Shown: positions 1 to 6,583 of the stretch, one piece after another
How positions within the stretch are numbered: position 1 is the stretch's first letter
Layout of the letters: every line of letters begins with the position of its first letter
Translations under genes and position numbers: made by a program
Assembly: GCA_029248335.1 (NCBI GenBank)
Contig: JAQWJM010000033.1
Location: 1 to 24,210, forward strand
DNA length: 24,210 nucleotides
Source: UBA12014 sp029248335
GTDB taxonomy: Bacteria > Planctomycetota > Phycisphaerae > Phycisphaerales > SM1A02
Direction: 5' to 3'
The notes under the pieces: generated by a model
Told to the model about the DNA's origin: nothing
Database searches by the model: none
The model's input: the letters and a program-made list of their open reading frames with translations, nothing else

Positions 1-38
1 GGCATTGAGGAAAGACCCACGATTCTCGGTCGTCAGGA

Positions 39-968
39 TCAGCCCGCGCCCGATTCGAGCGCCCGGTCGATGATCGCCATTCGAATCGCCACGCCACGCG
101 TCACCTGTTCGAGAATCGAACTACGCGCAATATCTGCCGAAACCGCATCATCAATCTCGACCCCCCGGTTCATCGGGCCGGGATGAAGGATCGGGACGTC
201 CGGTCCGAGCCGGGCGAGGCGATCGACGGTGAGACCGAACGCGAAGCGGTAGTCGGAGGCGACGGCACGACCGGCATCTCGTTCAAGCTGGATGCGAAGC
301 ATCATCACGGCGTCGGCGGACTCCAGGACACCATCGAGATCATGCGTCACTTCGACCCCGGCGCCGAACTCCGCGAACGTCCACAGGAGAAGCGGTGGCG
401 GACCGACCAGGACGACGGTGGCTCCCATCGCCGTGAGGGCGTGAATGTTCGATCTCGCCACCCGGCTGTTCAGGATGTCGCCGACGATGAGCACCCGCTT
501 TCCGGCCAGTGATCCCAGCCTGGCCCGCAGCGTCGATGCATCGAGGAGGGCTTGCGTCGGGTGTTCATGACGTCCGTCGCCCGCATTCACGACCGGAATC
601 CCGATATTTCGGGCGACCAGGGCCGCCCCACCGGCGATCGCCGAACGAATCACCAGGACGTCGAGCCCCATGGCGGCGAGATTCGCCGCGGTATCGACGA
701 GCGACTCGCCCTTGTCGAGGCTCGAACCACGACCGGTCAGGACCACGGGCTGGTGCCCGAGGCGACCGACGGCCACCTCGAAGCTGCACCGAGTGCGGGT
801 CGAGTTCTCGAGAAAGAGCAGCCCGATCATCGCCCGCCTCCCGGGAACCGGCGATGCGGCCCCCTCTCGTACGACTGGAAGCAGCGATTCCGCACGATCA
901 AGGATGGATTCCAACATCTCAGAGCCGAGATCACGGAGACCAAGCATGGATCGGGAATCGCTGGGCAT
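39..968 (-). CDS. pyrB: Aspartate carbamoyltransferase catalytic chain
   Basis: Condenses carbamoyl phosphate with L-aspartate to give N-carbamoyl-L-aspartate, the second step of de novo pyrimidine synthesis, in the cytoplasm. The product is 309 residues, the usual catalytic-chain length. Visible motifs are the carbamoyl-phosphate loop STRTR at residues 56-60, Lys86 in the mobile loop, HPTQ at 136-139, Arg169 in the aspartate-domain entrance and HPGPMNRG at 262-269. The frame stays open to about 1091, but the extension is low-complexity and overlaps the neighbouring gene, so I start at the ATG at 968 (MPSDSRSML). No Shine-Dalgarno precedes it; a TACGAT box lies 8 bases upstream. It is third in a same-strand series after holA and a lipoprotein gene (37-base gap). 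pyrC often follows pyrB, but only 38 bases remain beyond the stop and no next gene can be identified. Confidence 0.95.
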   Translation of the reverse strand: MPSDSRSMLGLRDLGSEMLESILDRAESLLPVVREGAASPVPGRRAMIGLLFLENSTRTRCSFEVAVGRLGHQPVVLTGRGSSLDKGESLVDTAANLAAMGLDVLVIRSAIAGGAALVARNIGIPVVNAGDGRHEHPTQALLDASTLRARLGSLAGKRVLIVGDILNSRVARSNIHALTAMGATVVLVGPPPLLLWTFAEFGAGVEVTHDLDGVLESADAVMMLRIQLERDAGRAVASDYRFAFGLTVDRLARLGPDVPILHPGPMNRGVEIDDAVSADIARSSILEQVTRGVAIRMAIIDRALESGAG

Positions 969-984
969 ACCGCGGCATCGTACC

Positions 985-1000
985 AGCCACCCGGGTGGCT
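985..1000. repeat. Perfect 16-base palindrome in the lipoprotein-pyrB gap
   Basis: AGCCACCCGGGTGGCT is a perfect inverted repeat filling much of the 37-base gap between the lipoprotein stop codon and the pyrB start. A TACGAT box (977-982, minus-strand reading) lies between it and the pyrB ATG. It could be an operator dyad, a terminator stem for the upstream gene (no T-run follows), or an mRNA hairpin. The symmetry is seen directly; any function is inference. Confidence 0.6.
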
Positions 1001-1005
1001 TCCGA

Positions 1006-2199
1006 TCAGCCGCCCTGCACGGCGATGGTGCGTCGAGGTACGAGCTGGAATTGGATCCCCGTCTCGGTCTCACGCTTCGTGCCAGGCTCACGGAACCTGA
1101 CCTTGAGGACGTACAACGCCGATGCCAGATCTTCCGCGGGGATCGTGTACCGGATCAGAAGGTAGTTGTCGTCGACCGGATAGGCCCGTCGCGTCTGCTG
1201 TCGGTTCCAGTCGGTCTGATCCGCGACGGACTGATCCGAGACCTGATGCAGCTCCAACTTCCAGTCGACCGCCCACTCCCATTCACCGCCGTCGATCTCG
1301 GTCCATTCCTCGCCGTTGAGATCGACGTAGATGAGGACTTCCTGCGGCCGGCCGCTCGCGAACACCCGCGGAAGCAGTTGATAGTCACCCGCGCCTCGAA
1401 CCTCACGACACAGTTCGGCGACCGCGATGGTGAGCCTCGATCCACGCTCCAGTCGTTCGAGGAGTCCTTCGAGTTCCTCCAGCAGCACGGCCCTCGTCGA
1501 TTCGCCGGCATCGATTCTCGTCCTCAGGCCGGTCGCGAACGCCGCCACTTCGCCGAGCATGGCCGCTTCCTCGCCGTCCAATTCCGCCTCCGGAACGAGG
1601 AACGGGTCCGGCTCCGCATCCGCCGATCCCTTCACCCCGATGATCGGAAGCATTGAAGCGGCAAGGTGATACGGCACGGGATCATCGGCCTCGGCGGCGA
1701 GACGCCGGAGCATCGCCTGGATGCCCTCGAGGTCGGGCGCGACCTCGGCATCCCCCCTGGCGATCGCCACTTCGATCGATTCCTCACCGGCAGCAGCATC
1801 TTCGCTCGACGCCGTGGCGACGGAGGACGCACCCGCGTCGGGTGCCGCCATCGTGGGATCGACGTCGTCGACCGCCGCTTCCTCGGCGTAGATCGAGGGC
1901 GTTCCGATGGTGGCCGCGATGCCGGCGAAATCCCGGCCCGGGGGTACCAGCGCGACCTGACCGTCTTCGACCCCATCCGGGGTCTCGACCATCGCGTTCG
2001 GCGATGGAACCGGGGCATCGGTCCGGACCTGATCGCCGTCACGGCGGGCCGTGGGCGTCGCGCACGCCATCAGGCTCACAAGACCGACCGCGGCCGAGGC
2101 CCGAATGCAGACACCGATCATCGAGGCCGACGAAGAGACCGGAATCCCGGTTCCCCATGCCCTCACCCACGACTCATCGCACCGATCGAACCTCGACAT
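1006..2199 (-). CDS. Predicted lipoprotein, function unknown
   Basis: A 397-residue protein I do not recognise. After a charged N-terminus, a hydrophobic stretch ends in LMAC at residues 43-46, a lipobox, so the mature protein probably begins at Cys46 and is lipid-anchored. Residues 50-170 are Ala/Asp/Glu-rich and probably disordered. The C-terminal 130 residues look folded and beta-rich, with conserved-looking aromatic runs (GGEWEWAVDWKL, NYLLIRYTIP). The start at 2199 is supported by a perfect AGGAGG six bases upstream. A second ATG at 2121 would give a more typical 20-residue signal peptide but has a weak ribosome site. It lies between holA and pyrB on the same strand, and neither neighbour suggests a role. 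Confidence 0.8.
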   Translation of the reverse strand: MSRFDRCDESWVRAWGTGIPVSSSASMIGVCIRASAAVGLVSLMACATPTARRDGDQVRTDAPVPSPNAMVETPDGVEDGQVALVPPGRDFAGIAATIGTPSIYAEEAAVDDVDPTMAAPDAGASSVATASSEDAAAGEESIEVAIARGDAEVAPDLEGIQAMLRRLAAEADDPVPYHLAASMLPIIGVKGSADAEPDPFLVPEAELDGEEAAMLGEVAAFATGLRTRIDAGESTRAVLLEELEGLLERLERGSRLTIAVAELCREVRGAGDYQLLPRVFASGRPQEVLIYVDLNGEEWTEIDGGEWEWAVDWKLELHQVSDQSVADQTDWNRQQTRRAYPVDDNYLLIRYTIPAEDLASALYVLKVRFREPGTKRETETGIQFQLVPRRTIAVQGG

Positions 2200-2205
2200 G
2201 ACCGG

Positions 2206-2211
2206 CCTCCT
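2206..2211 (-). promoter_or_regulatory. Ribosome binding site AGGAGG deciding the lipoprotein start
   Basis: AGGAGG on the minus strand, six bases before the ATG at 2199. It is one of the few perfect Shine-Dalgarno sequences in the window and is why the longer 46-residue N-terminal region is preferred over the internal ATG at 2121. Confidence 0.7.
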
Positions 2212-2222
2212 GCCGCACTGCT

Positions 2223-2270
2223 GATCGTGGATCCGTCGGGCATCCTGCCCGGTGGGTTCCATCCACGATC
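2223..2270. repeat. Two-tier inverted repeat between holA and the lipoprotein gene
   Basis: GATCGTGGAT (2223-2232) pairs perfectly with ATCCACGATC (2261-2270). Inside it, CGGGCA (2237-2242) and TGCCCG (2246-2251) form a second perfect stem around a 3-base loop. The transcript would fold into a 10-bp outer stem and 6-bp inner stem separated by an asymmetric internal loop. It sits in the 123-base gap after holA and just upstream of the AGGAGG. It could be a holA terminator (no T-run seen), an mRNA stability element or a leader controlling the lipoprotein gene. Confidence 0.6.
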
Positions 2271-2322
2271 CGAATTCACACGCCCGGACGACCTCGCACA
2301 ATCATCGGCCGCTCAGGATCTT

Positions 2323-3363
2323 TCAATTCCGGGACCGGCGATCGGACCCGACCCTGCATGTATCGGCCAGAACGACGGCGAGGCCTTCAAGAGTCCGCGA
2401 AGCATTCTGGGCACCCCCGCTCTTGAGGGCCAGATCGGTTCCCACCGCCTGGTCCAGCAGGCGAGCCGCTCGACGGCCCCCCATGCGTCGTGCGGTGGCG
2501 AGCACGGGGCGGGCATCGGGCCCCCAGAGGCGAAGCGACTTGCCGATCGAGGAGTCCGTCCCCCCCGCTTCGAACTGACGCGCGCCTTCGTGGAGCTTCC
2601 GACACAGGTCCACCATCGCCCAACTGAGCACCTGGTCGGGCACCCGTGAGATCTCCTTGAGCGCACGGAAGGTTCGAACCACGGCACCCGCGTCCCCGCC
2701 CAGAATCACGCTCTGGATCATCCACCCCTGCTCCTCGCGACTCGGCTCGACCATGGTCCGAACGAGTTCGAGGTCGATCACCGGCGGATCACCCGCCGCG
2801 GCGGTCGACAACTTCGCGATCTCCATGTCGAGCCGGGCCAGCGAACTCCCGATCCGCTCGACGAGCAGTCCGGCCGCCTCCCGACCCAGGGTCGCTTCGT
2901 GATGCTTTTCGGCCCGGCCGATGCACCACGAGATCGCGGTGGCGGCACTGGGCGGATCGCACGGGACCATCGCGCCCACCTTCAAGATCGCCTTGTCGAG
3001 TTTCCCGGGACGCCAATCACCCGTCGTGCGGAGGACGAGCGTCGCCTCGTCCATCGCGCTCGCCACGAAGGCCTCGAGCCCCCGGCGATGGGACTCCCGC
3101 TTGACGAAAGCATCCGCGTTGTCGAGGACGACGAGCTTGTGCGACTGCATCAGGCCGTAACTTCGGAGCTCGTCGAGCAGGGTCGCGAGGTCCGTGGTCG
3201 AGCCCTCGAAATCGAATCGCTCGGCCGCCTCGCCCTGAGACTCCTCCAGCCCGCGTTCGATCATCTTCAAGTACTGGGCGTGGAGATAGGACTCCTTGCC
3301 TTTGAGAAGAATCACCCGAAAGGCGGGGTCGAACTTGAACGACTTGGGAGGGGCCTTGGCCAT
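2323..3363 (-). CDS. holA: DNA polymerase III subunit delta
   Basis: Delta subunit of the clamp loader, which opens the beta sliding clamp for loading onto primed DNA. The 346-residue length matches the family (E. coli delta is about 343). The N-terminus has the family pattern RVILLKGKESYLH, followed by an AAA+-like region with LVVLDNADAFVK near residues 87-98, and a helical C-terminal collar domain. The start at 3363 (MAKAPPKSFKF) was chosen because the frame stays open far upstream only as an antisense shadow of the divergent kinase gene. A TACCAT box ten bases before the ATG could be a -10 element, with AAGGG between them. It is the first gene of a possible holA-lipoprotein-pyrB transcript and diverges from the FHA kinase gene across 78 bases. 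Confidence 0.88.
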   Translation of the reverse strand: MAKAPPKSFKFDPAFRVILLKGKESYLHAQYLKMIERGLEESQGEAAERFDFEGSTTDLATLLDELRSYGLMQSHKLVVLDNADAFVKRESHRRGLEAFVASAMDEATLVLRTTGDWRPGKLDKAILKVGAMVPCDPPSAATAISWCIGRAEKHHEATLGREAAGLLVERIGSSLARLDMEIAKLSTAAAGDPPVIDLELVRTMVEPSREEQGWMIQSVILGGDAGAVVRTFRALKEISRVPDQVLSWAMVDLCRKLHEGARQFEAGGTDSSIGKSLRLWGPDARPVLATARRMGGRRAARLLDQAVGTDLALKSGGAQNASRTLEGLAVVLADTCRVGSDRRSRN

Positions 3364-3373
3364 GAGCCCTTGA

Positions 3374-3379
3374 ATGGTA
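3374..3379 (-). promoter_or_regulatory. Candidate -10 box for holA
   Basis: TACCAT on the minus strand, ten bases before the holA ATG, with TGGACG (four of six matches to TTGACA) 16 bases further upstream. It lies in the divergent region shared with the FHA kinase gene. This is a pattern match only. Confidence 0.3.
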
Positions 3380-3429
3380 CTCCGGCCCGACCGACCGTCC
3401 AGATCCCACCCCCATCGGGAATCGTGCCG

Positions 3430-3435
3430 TAGACT
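3430..3435 (+). promoter_or_regulatory. Candidate -10 box TAGACT just upstream of the FHA kinase start
   Basis: TAGACT lies six bases before the GTG at 3442, with no Shine-Dalgarno between. The string TAGACTCGAAGCGTG closely resembles TACACTCCGAACATG before the permease at 12196, which suggests transcription starting at or next to the start codon. No -35 match is visible. Confidence 0.3.
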
Positions 3436-3441
3436 CGAAGC

Positions 3442-5022
3442 GTGTACTGCCTGCTCGTCGTCGAAGGTCCAGATTCCGGCATGCGATTCCCGCTGCCGGA
3501 CCGGGAACCTCAGTTGATCGGACGATCGACCGAGGCGGTGCCGTTGCACGACGATTCGGTGAGCCGTCGCCATGCCGAACTGACGCCCGACGAAGGCCGG
3601 TGGTGGATTCGCGACCTCGACAGCAGCAATGGGACCTGGATCAACGATCGTCCCGTCGAGGATCGGACCCCGCTCGCCCCCGGTGATCGAATCCGGTGCG
3701 GTGACACGGTGCTGGTGCTCGCCCGGGACGAGGAGGCCGGTTCCGACGGCTCCATTCGGGCGGCGGATCCCTCCCGCGTTCGGGTGCAGGTACTCCCCGA
3801 ATCCACTCCAGCGCCCGTGATCGAGACTCGCCTGCTCCCGTTGTTCGAGCTGATCCACGATCCTGACATTCCGGATCTGCCCGCCGGGCTGGCCCGGGTC
3901 ACCACCCAGCTGCTCGATGCGGATGCGGCCGCGACCATTCGGCTGGATGAACACGGTGCCGTCGTGACCACCCCGGTGGTTCGCGATCGCGACGGACGGC
4001 CCCCATCGGCCTCTTTCGACCTTCCGCGGGCCCTCGTGATCGCGACGCTCGATTCGGACGGACCCCGGGTGGCGATCGTCGAACACGGTCCGACCATCGC
4101 CGCCTTGACGCTTCGCGCCGGTGGAATGCCACCCGCGATGCTGGCGGCGTCCCGGCCCGCCGACCGTCCCTGGCACGATGCGGACCTCGAGCTCCTGACC
4201 TTGATCGGGCGAGTGGCCGCCTTGTTGCTTGCGACCGCGGATCGGCGGACCCACGCCAGTCGAACCGAACGACTCGCCGCCATGGGCGAAGCGATCGCGG
4301 CCCTGAGTCACTCGATCAAGAACATCCTCCAGGGCCTTCGCGGCGGTGCGGACGCGATGGAACTGGCCCTCGACCGCGAGAATCTCGGCCTCGCGAGGGA
4401 AGGATGGCAGGTGATGGCCCGAAATCTCGATCGGATCCTCGCCCTCAGCCTGAACATGCTCGTCTACTCAAAGGAACGAGGGCTCGATCTCGAGTCTCGG
4501 ACCTGCCGGGACGTCGTGTCCGACGTCGTCGGCCTCGTGGAGGCCGGTGCCCGACGGCGAGGCGTCACGATCGACTGCGATTTCGATCCGACCGAGCCGC
4601 CGATTCTCATCGACGCCGACGCCCTCCATCAGGCGATGCTCAATCTCGTCGGCAACGCGATCGACGCCGCGGAGGGCGAGGCAGGGCCGACGGTCCGGAT
4701 CTCGACCCGATTCGACCCGATCGGCGACCGGATGAGGATCGACGTCGCCGATGACGGTCCGGGGATCCCGACCGATCGAAGAGCCAGGATCTTCGAACCG
4801 TTCTTCTCGACCAAGGGGCAGCGTGGGACCGGACTCGGCCTCGCGGTCGCCCGCAAGCTGGTCCACAAGCACGGCGGCGAGATCGATCTCGTCGAGGAGA
4901 ATCGGACCGGCGCGACATTCAGAGTCACGCTCCCGGCGTCAAGAGACGATGAACCCGATGCCGCCGGCACACGAGGGCCCCGTGCCCTGCCCGACGGTGA
5001 CCTCGGCGTGGAATTCGAATGA
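3442..5022 (+). CDS. FHA-domain sensor histidine kinase
   Basis: A soluble 526-residue kinase with no membrane segment. Residues 1-95 are an FHA phosphothreonine-binding domain (GRS at 27-29, SRRH at 41-44, SNGT at 62-65). Residues 125-270 resemble a GAF-type sensor, though weakly. The kinase core follows: phosphoacceptor His290 in LSHSIKN, the N box NLVGN at 401-405, G1 DDGPGIP at 437-443, then the F box and GTGLGLAVARKL. The short dimerisation helix with a SHSIKN motif is like that of NtrB/AtoS-type kinases. No response regulator is adjacent, so it is an orphan here; FHA input suggests coupling to a Ser/Thr kinase. The start is the GTG at 3442, beginning directly with the FHA beta strand and lacking a Shine-Dalgarno. 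Confidence 0.9.
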   Translation: MYCLLVVEGPDSGMRFPLPDREPQLIGRSTEAVPLHDDSVSRRHAELTPDEGRWWIRDLDSSNGTWINDRPVEDRTPLAPGDRIRCGDTVLVLARDEEAGSDGSIRAADPSRVRVQVLPESTPAPVIETRLLPLFELIHDPDIPDLPAGLARVTTQLLDADAAATIRLDEHGAVVTTPVVRDRDGRPPSASFDLPRALVIATLDSDGPRVAIVEHGPTIAALTLRAGGMPPAMLAASRPADRPWHDADLELLTLIGRVAALLLATADRRTHASRTERLAAMGEAIAALSHSIKNILQGLRGGADAMELALDRENLGLAREGWQVMARNLDRILALSLNMLVYSKERGLDLESRTCRDVVSDVVGLVEAGARRRGVTIDCDFDPTEPPILIDADALHQAMLNLVGNAIDAAEGEAGPTVRISTRFDPIGDRMRIDVADDGPGIPTDRRARIFEPFFSTKGQRGTGLGLAVARKLVHKHGGEIDLVEENRTGATFRVTLPASRDDEPDAAGTRGPRALPDGDLGVEFE

Positions 5023-5041
5023 ACCTCCCGCCGCTCGAAAC

Positions 5042-5056
5042 CGGTCCTCGAGACCG
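5042..5056 (+). terminator. Weak hairpin after the FHA kinase gene
   Basis: CGGTC, a five-base loop and GACCG form a short stem 20 bases after the kinase stop codon, followed only by TTGAAA. It could be a weak terminator separating the kinase from clpP1. There is no T-run. Confidence 0.2.
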
Positions 5057-5087
5057 TTGAAAGACGGCATCCACCGCCGGACCGTCG

Positions 5088-5093
5088 TATCAT
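5088..5093 (+). promoter_or_regulatory. Candidate -10 box upstream of clpP1
   Basis: TATCAT, 51 bases before the clpP1 ATG, in the 122-base gap after the FHA kinase gene. A TTGAAA at 5057-5062 is too far away (25-base spacer) for an ordinary sigma-70 promoter, and no heat-shock-type pair could be made out. Confidence 0.25.
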
Positions 5094-5144
5094 CCTTCCC
5101 CACGTTCCGGCCACGACCAACGCACGAACCGCACGGACGACCGC

Positions 5145-5840
5145 ATGCACGACCATTCGACCCCAGGCTTCCTTCCGAACCCCTTCGACGGCCTCGATCC
5201 GGCTTCGATCGGACACCGCGGATCCATCGATCCCCGGAATCCGATCGCCTCGGTGAACTACCAGCGGACGCGGGAGATGTCGATCGACGAACTCCTGCTC
5301 GAGAACCGAGTGGTGTTCCTCATCGGCGAGATCAATCAGGCCTCCGCCGCCCGCGTGATGATGCAGATGCTCTACCTCGAGAATCAGAAGCGAGGTCAGG
5401 ACATCCAGCTCTACATCAACAGTCCGGGCGGGGCGGTCGACGACACGCTCGCGATCTACGACACCATGCAGTTCATCTCGAGCGAGGTCGCGACCTACTG
5501 CATCGGACGCGCCTACTCGGGTGGCTCGGTGCTGCTCGCCGCGGGCCAGCACGGCAAGCGACACATCCTTCCGCACGCCAAGGTGATGATTCATCAGCCC
5601 TACGGCGGCGTCACCGGCCAGACCACGGACATCCAGATCCAGGCCGAGGAGATCGTGAAGGCGAAGCAGACCCTGAACGAGATCCTCGCCCGGCACACCG
5701 GGCAGGAGGTCGGGACGGTCGCGGCGGACGGCGAACGCGACAAGTTCTTCGACGCCAACGAAGCGCTGGCGTACGGACTCGTCGACGAGGTCGCCGAATT
5801 CCCGGCGAACAAGGGCATCAAGAACACCGAGTCCAAGTGA
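5145..5840 (+). CDS. clpP: ATP-dependent Clp protease proteolytic subunit (first copy)
   Basis: Serine peptidase of the ClpP barrel, which degrades substrates fed by ClpX/ClpA-type unfoldases in the cytoplasm. The 231 residues include an N-terminal extension of about 35 residues compared with E. coli ClpP. The triad is complete: Ser125 in GRAYSGGS, His150 in MIHQP and Asp199 in GERDKFF. The residues around the nucleophile differ from the usual GQAASMG (Tyr before and Gly after the serine). The upstream ribosome site is weak; an internal ATG at residue 46 (MSIDELLLENR) matches where many ClpPs begin and is an alternative. It forms a pair with a second clpP 22 bases downstream, so a mixed two-ring protease is likely. 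Confidence 0.93.
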   Translation: MHDHSTPGFLPNPFDGLDPASIGHRGSIDPRNPIASVNYQRTREMSIDELLLENRVVFLIGEINQASAARVMMQMLYLENQKRGQDIQLYINSPGGAVDDTLAIYDTMQFISSEVATYCIGRAYSGGSVLLAAGQHGKRHILPHAKVMIHQPYGGVTGQTTDIQIQAEEIVKAKQTLNEILARHTGQEVGTVAADGERDKFFDANEALAYGLVDEVAEFPANKGIKNTESK

Positions 5841-5862
5841 CCGGCGACAGGAGACGACCGAA

Positions 5863-6489
5863 ATGACTCTCGTTCCCATCGTGATCGAAAAGACCGGCCG
5901 CGGCGAGCGTGCCTACGACATCTACTCGCGGCTGCTCAACGACCGCATCATCTTCTGCGGCGGACCCGTCGCGGACGACATGGCGAATCTCGTCGTGGCC
6001 CAGCTGCTGTTCCTGGCCAACGAGGATCCGACCGCCGACATCTCCATGTACGTGAACAGCCCCGGCGGCAGCGTCACGTCCGGACTCGGCATCGTCGACA
6101 CCATGCGGTTCATCCCGAACGACGTCTCGACCTACGTCATCGGACAGGCCGCGTCGATGGGCTCGGTGATCGCCTGTTCCGGCGCCAAGGGCAAGCGATA
6201 CTGCCTGCCCAACAGCGAGAACCTCATGCATCAGCCGCTGCTCCACGGCGTGCTGGAGGGCCAGGCCACCGATCTCGAGATCGAGGCCCGACACATCCTT
6301 CGGATGCGGGATCAGATCTACCAGATCTATCACCAGCAGACCGGGCAGACGGCCGAGAAGGTCGCGGCGGACTGCGAGCGGAACAACTGGCTCACCGCCC
6401 CCCAGATGGTCGAGTACGGCCTCGCCGACGAGGTTCTCGAACGCCTTCCCGAAAATACCGATGCCAAGAAGTCCGAAGAAGGCGATTGA
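5863..6489 (+). CDS. clpP: ATP-dependent Clp protease proteolytic subunit (second copy, Asn triad)
   Basis: A 208-residue ClpP paralogue, translated from an ATG with AGGAGA eight bases upstream. It has canonical GQAASMGS with Ser98 and MHQP with His123. Where other ClpPs have Glu-Arg-Asp it reads CERNNWL, so the catalytic aspartate is replaced by Asn174. Listeria ClpP1, the less autonomous partner in a ClpP1P2 complex, carries the same change by established knowledge. By analogy this subunit may work mainly in a hetero-complex with the upstream copy. The tandem arrangement and 22-base gap suggest one transcript. The C-terminal tail is short and acidic. Confidence 0.93.
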   Translation: MTLVPIVIEKTGRGERAYDIYSRLLNDRIIFCGGPVADDMANLVVAQLLFLANEDPTADISMYVNSPGGSVTSGLGIVDTMRFIPNDVSTYVIGQAASMGSVIACSGAKGKRYCLPNSENLMHQPLLHGVLEGQATDLEIEARHILRMRDQIYQIYHQQTGQTAEKVAADCERNNWLTAPQMVEYGLADEVLERLPENTDAKKSEEGD

Positions 6490-6504
6490 GGCCTCCGGTT
6501 CCGG

Positions 6505-6510
6505 CATAAT
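6505..6510 (+). promoter_or_regulatory. Candidate -10 box upstream of the MoxR gene
   Basis: CATAAT in the clpP2-moxR gap, immediately upstream of the long hairpin at 6531-6557. If it is active, the hairpin would lie in the leader of the MoxR transcript. No good -35 element at the right distance. Confidence 0.25.
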
Positions 6511-6530
6511 GTGATGGACACCCCGGGGCA

Positions 6531-6557
6531 CGACGGGTCGTCGAAGACGACTCGTCG
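6531..6557 (+). terminator. Long 12-bp hairpin between clpP2 and moxR
   Basis: CGACGGGTCGTC (6531-6542), loop GAA, then GACGACTCGTCG (6546-6557): twelve pairs with a single G-U and a three-base loop. An ATTTT run follows seven bases later (6563-6567). This is the strongest simple hairpin in the window. It is probably an intrinsic terminator for the clpP pair. Because it overlaps the region between a possible -10 box and the MoxR start, it could instead be a leader element. Confidence 0.55.
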
Positions 6558-6583
6558 GCCTCATTTTGGAGATCTCCATCACC

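Noticed and set aside
1..38. Start of a following gene such as pyrC after pyrB
   Set aside because: Possible GTG and ATG codons occur on the minus strand (for example at 3-5), but 38 bases with no ribosome site cannot identify a gene.
3364..4311. N-terminal extension of the holA frame by about 316 codons
   Set aside because: The extension is antisense to the FHA kinase; the delta-subunit family start matches the ATG at 3363.
5057..5093. TTGAAA and TATCAT as a matched sigma-70 promoter for clpP1
   Set aside because: The spacer is 25 bases, far beyond the usual 16-18, and no heat-shock-type -10 could be paired with TTGAAA. Only the TATCAT is kept as a weak candidate.
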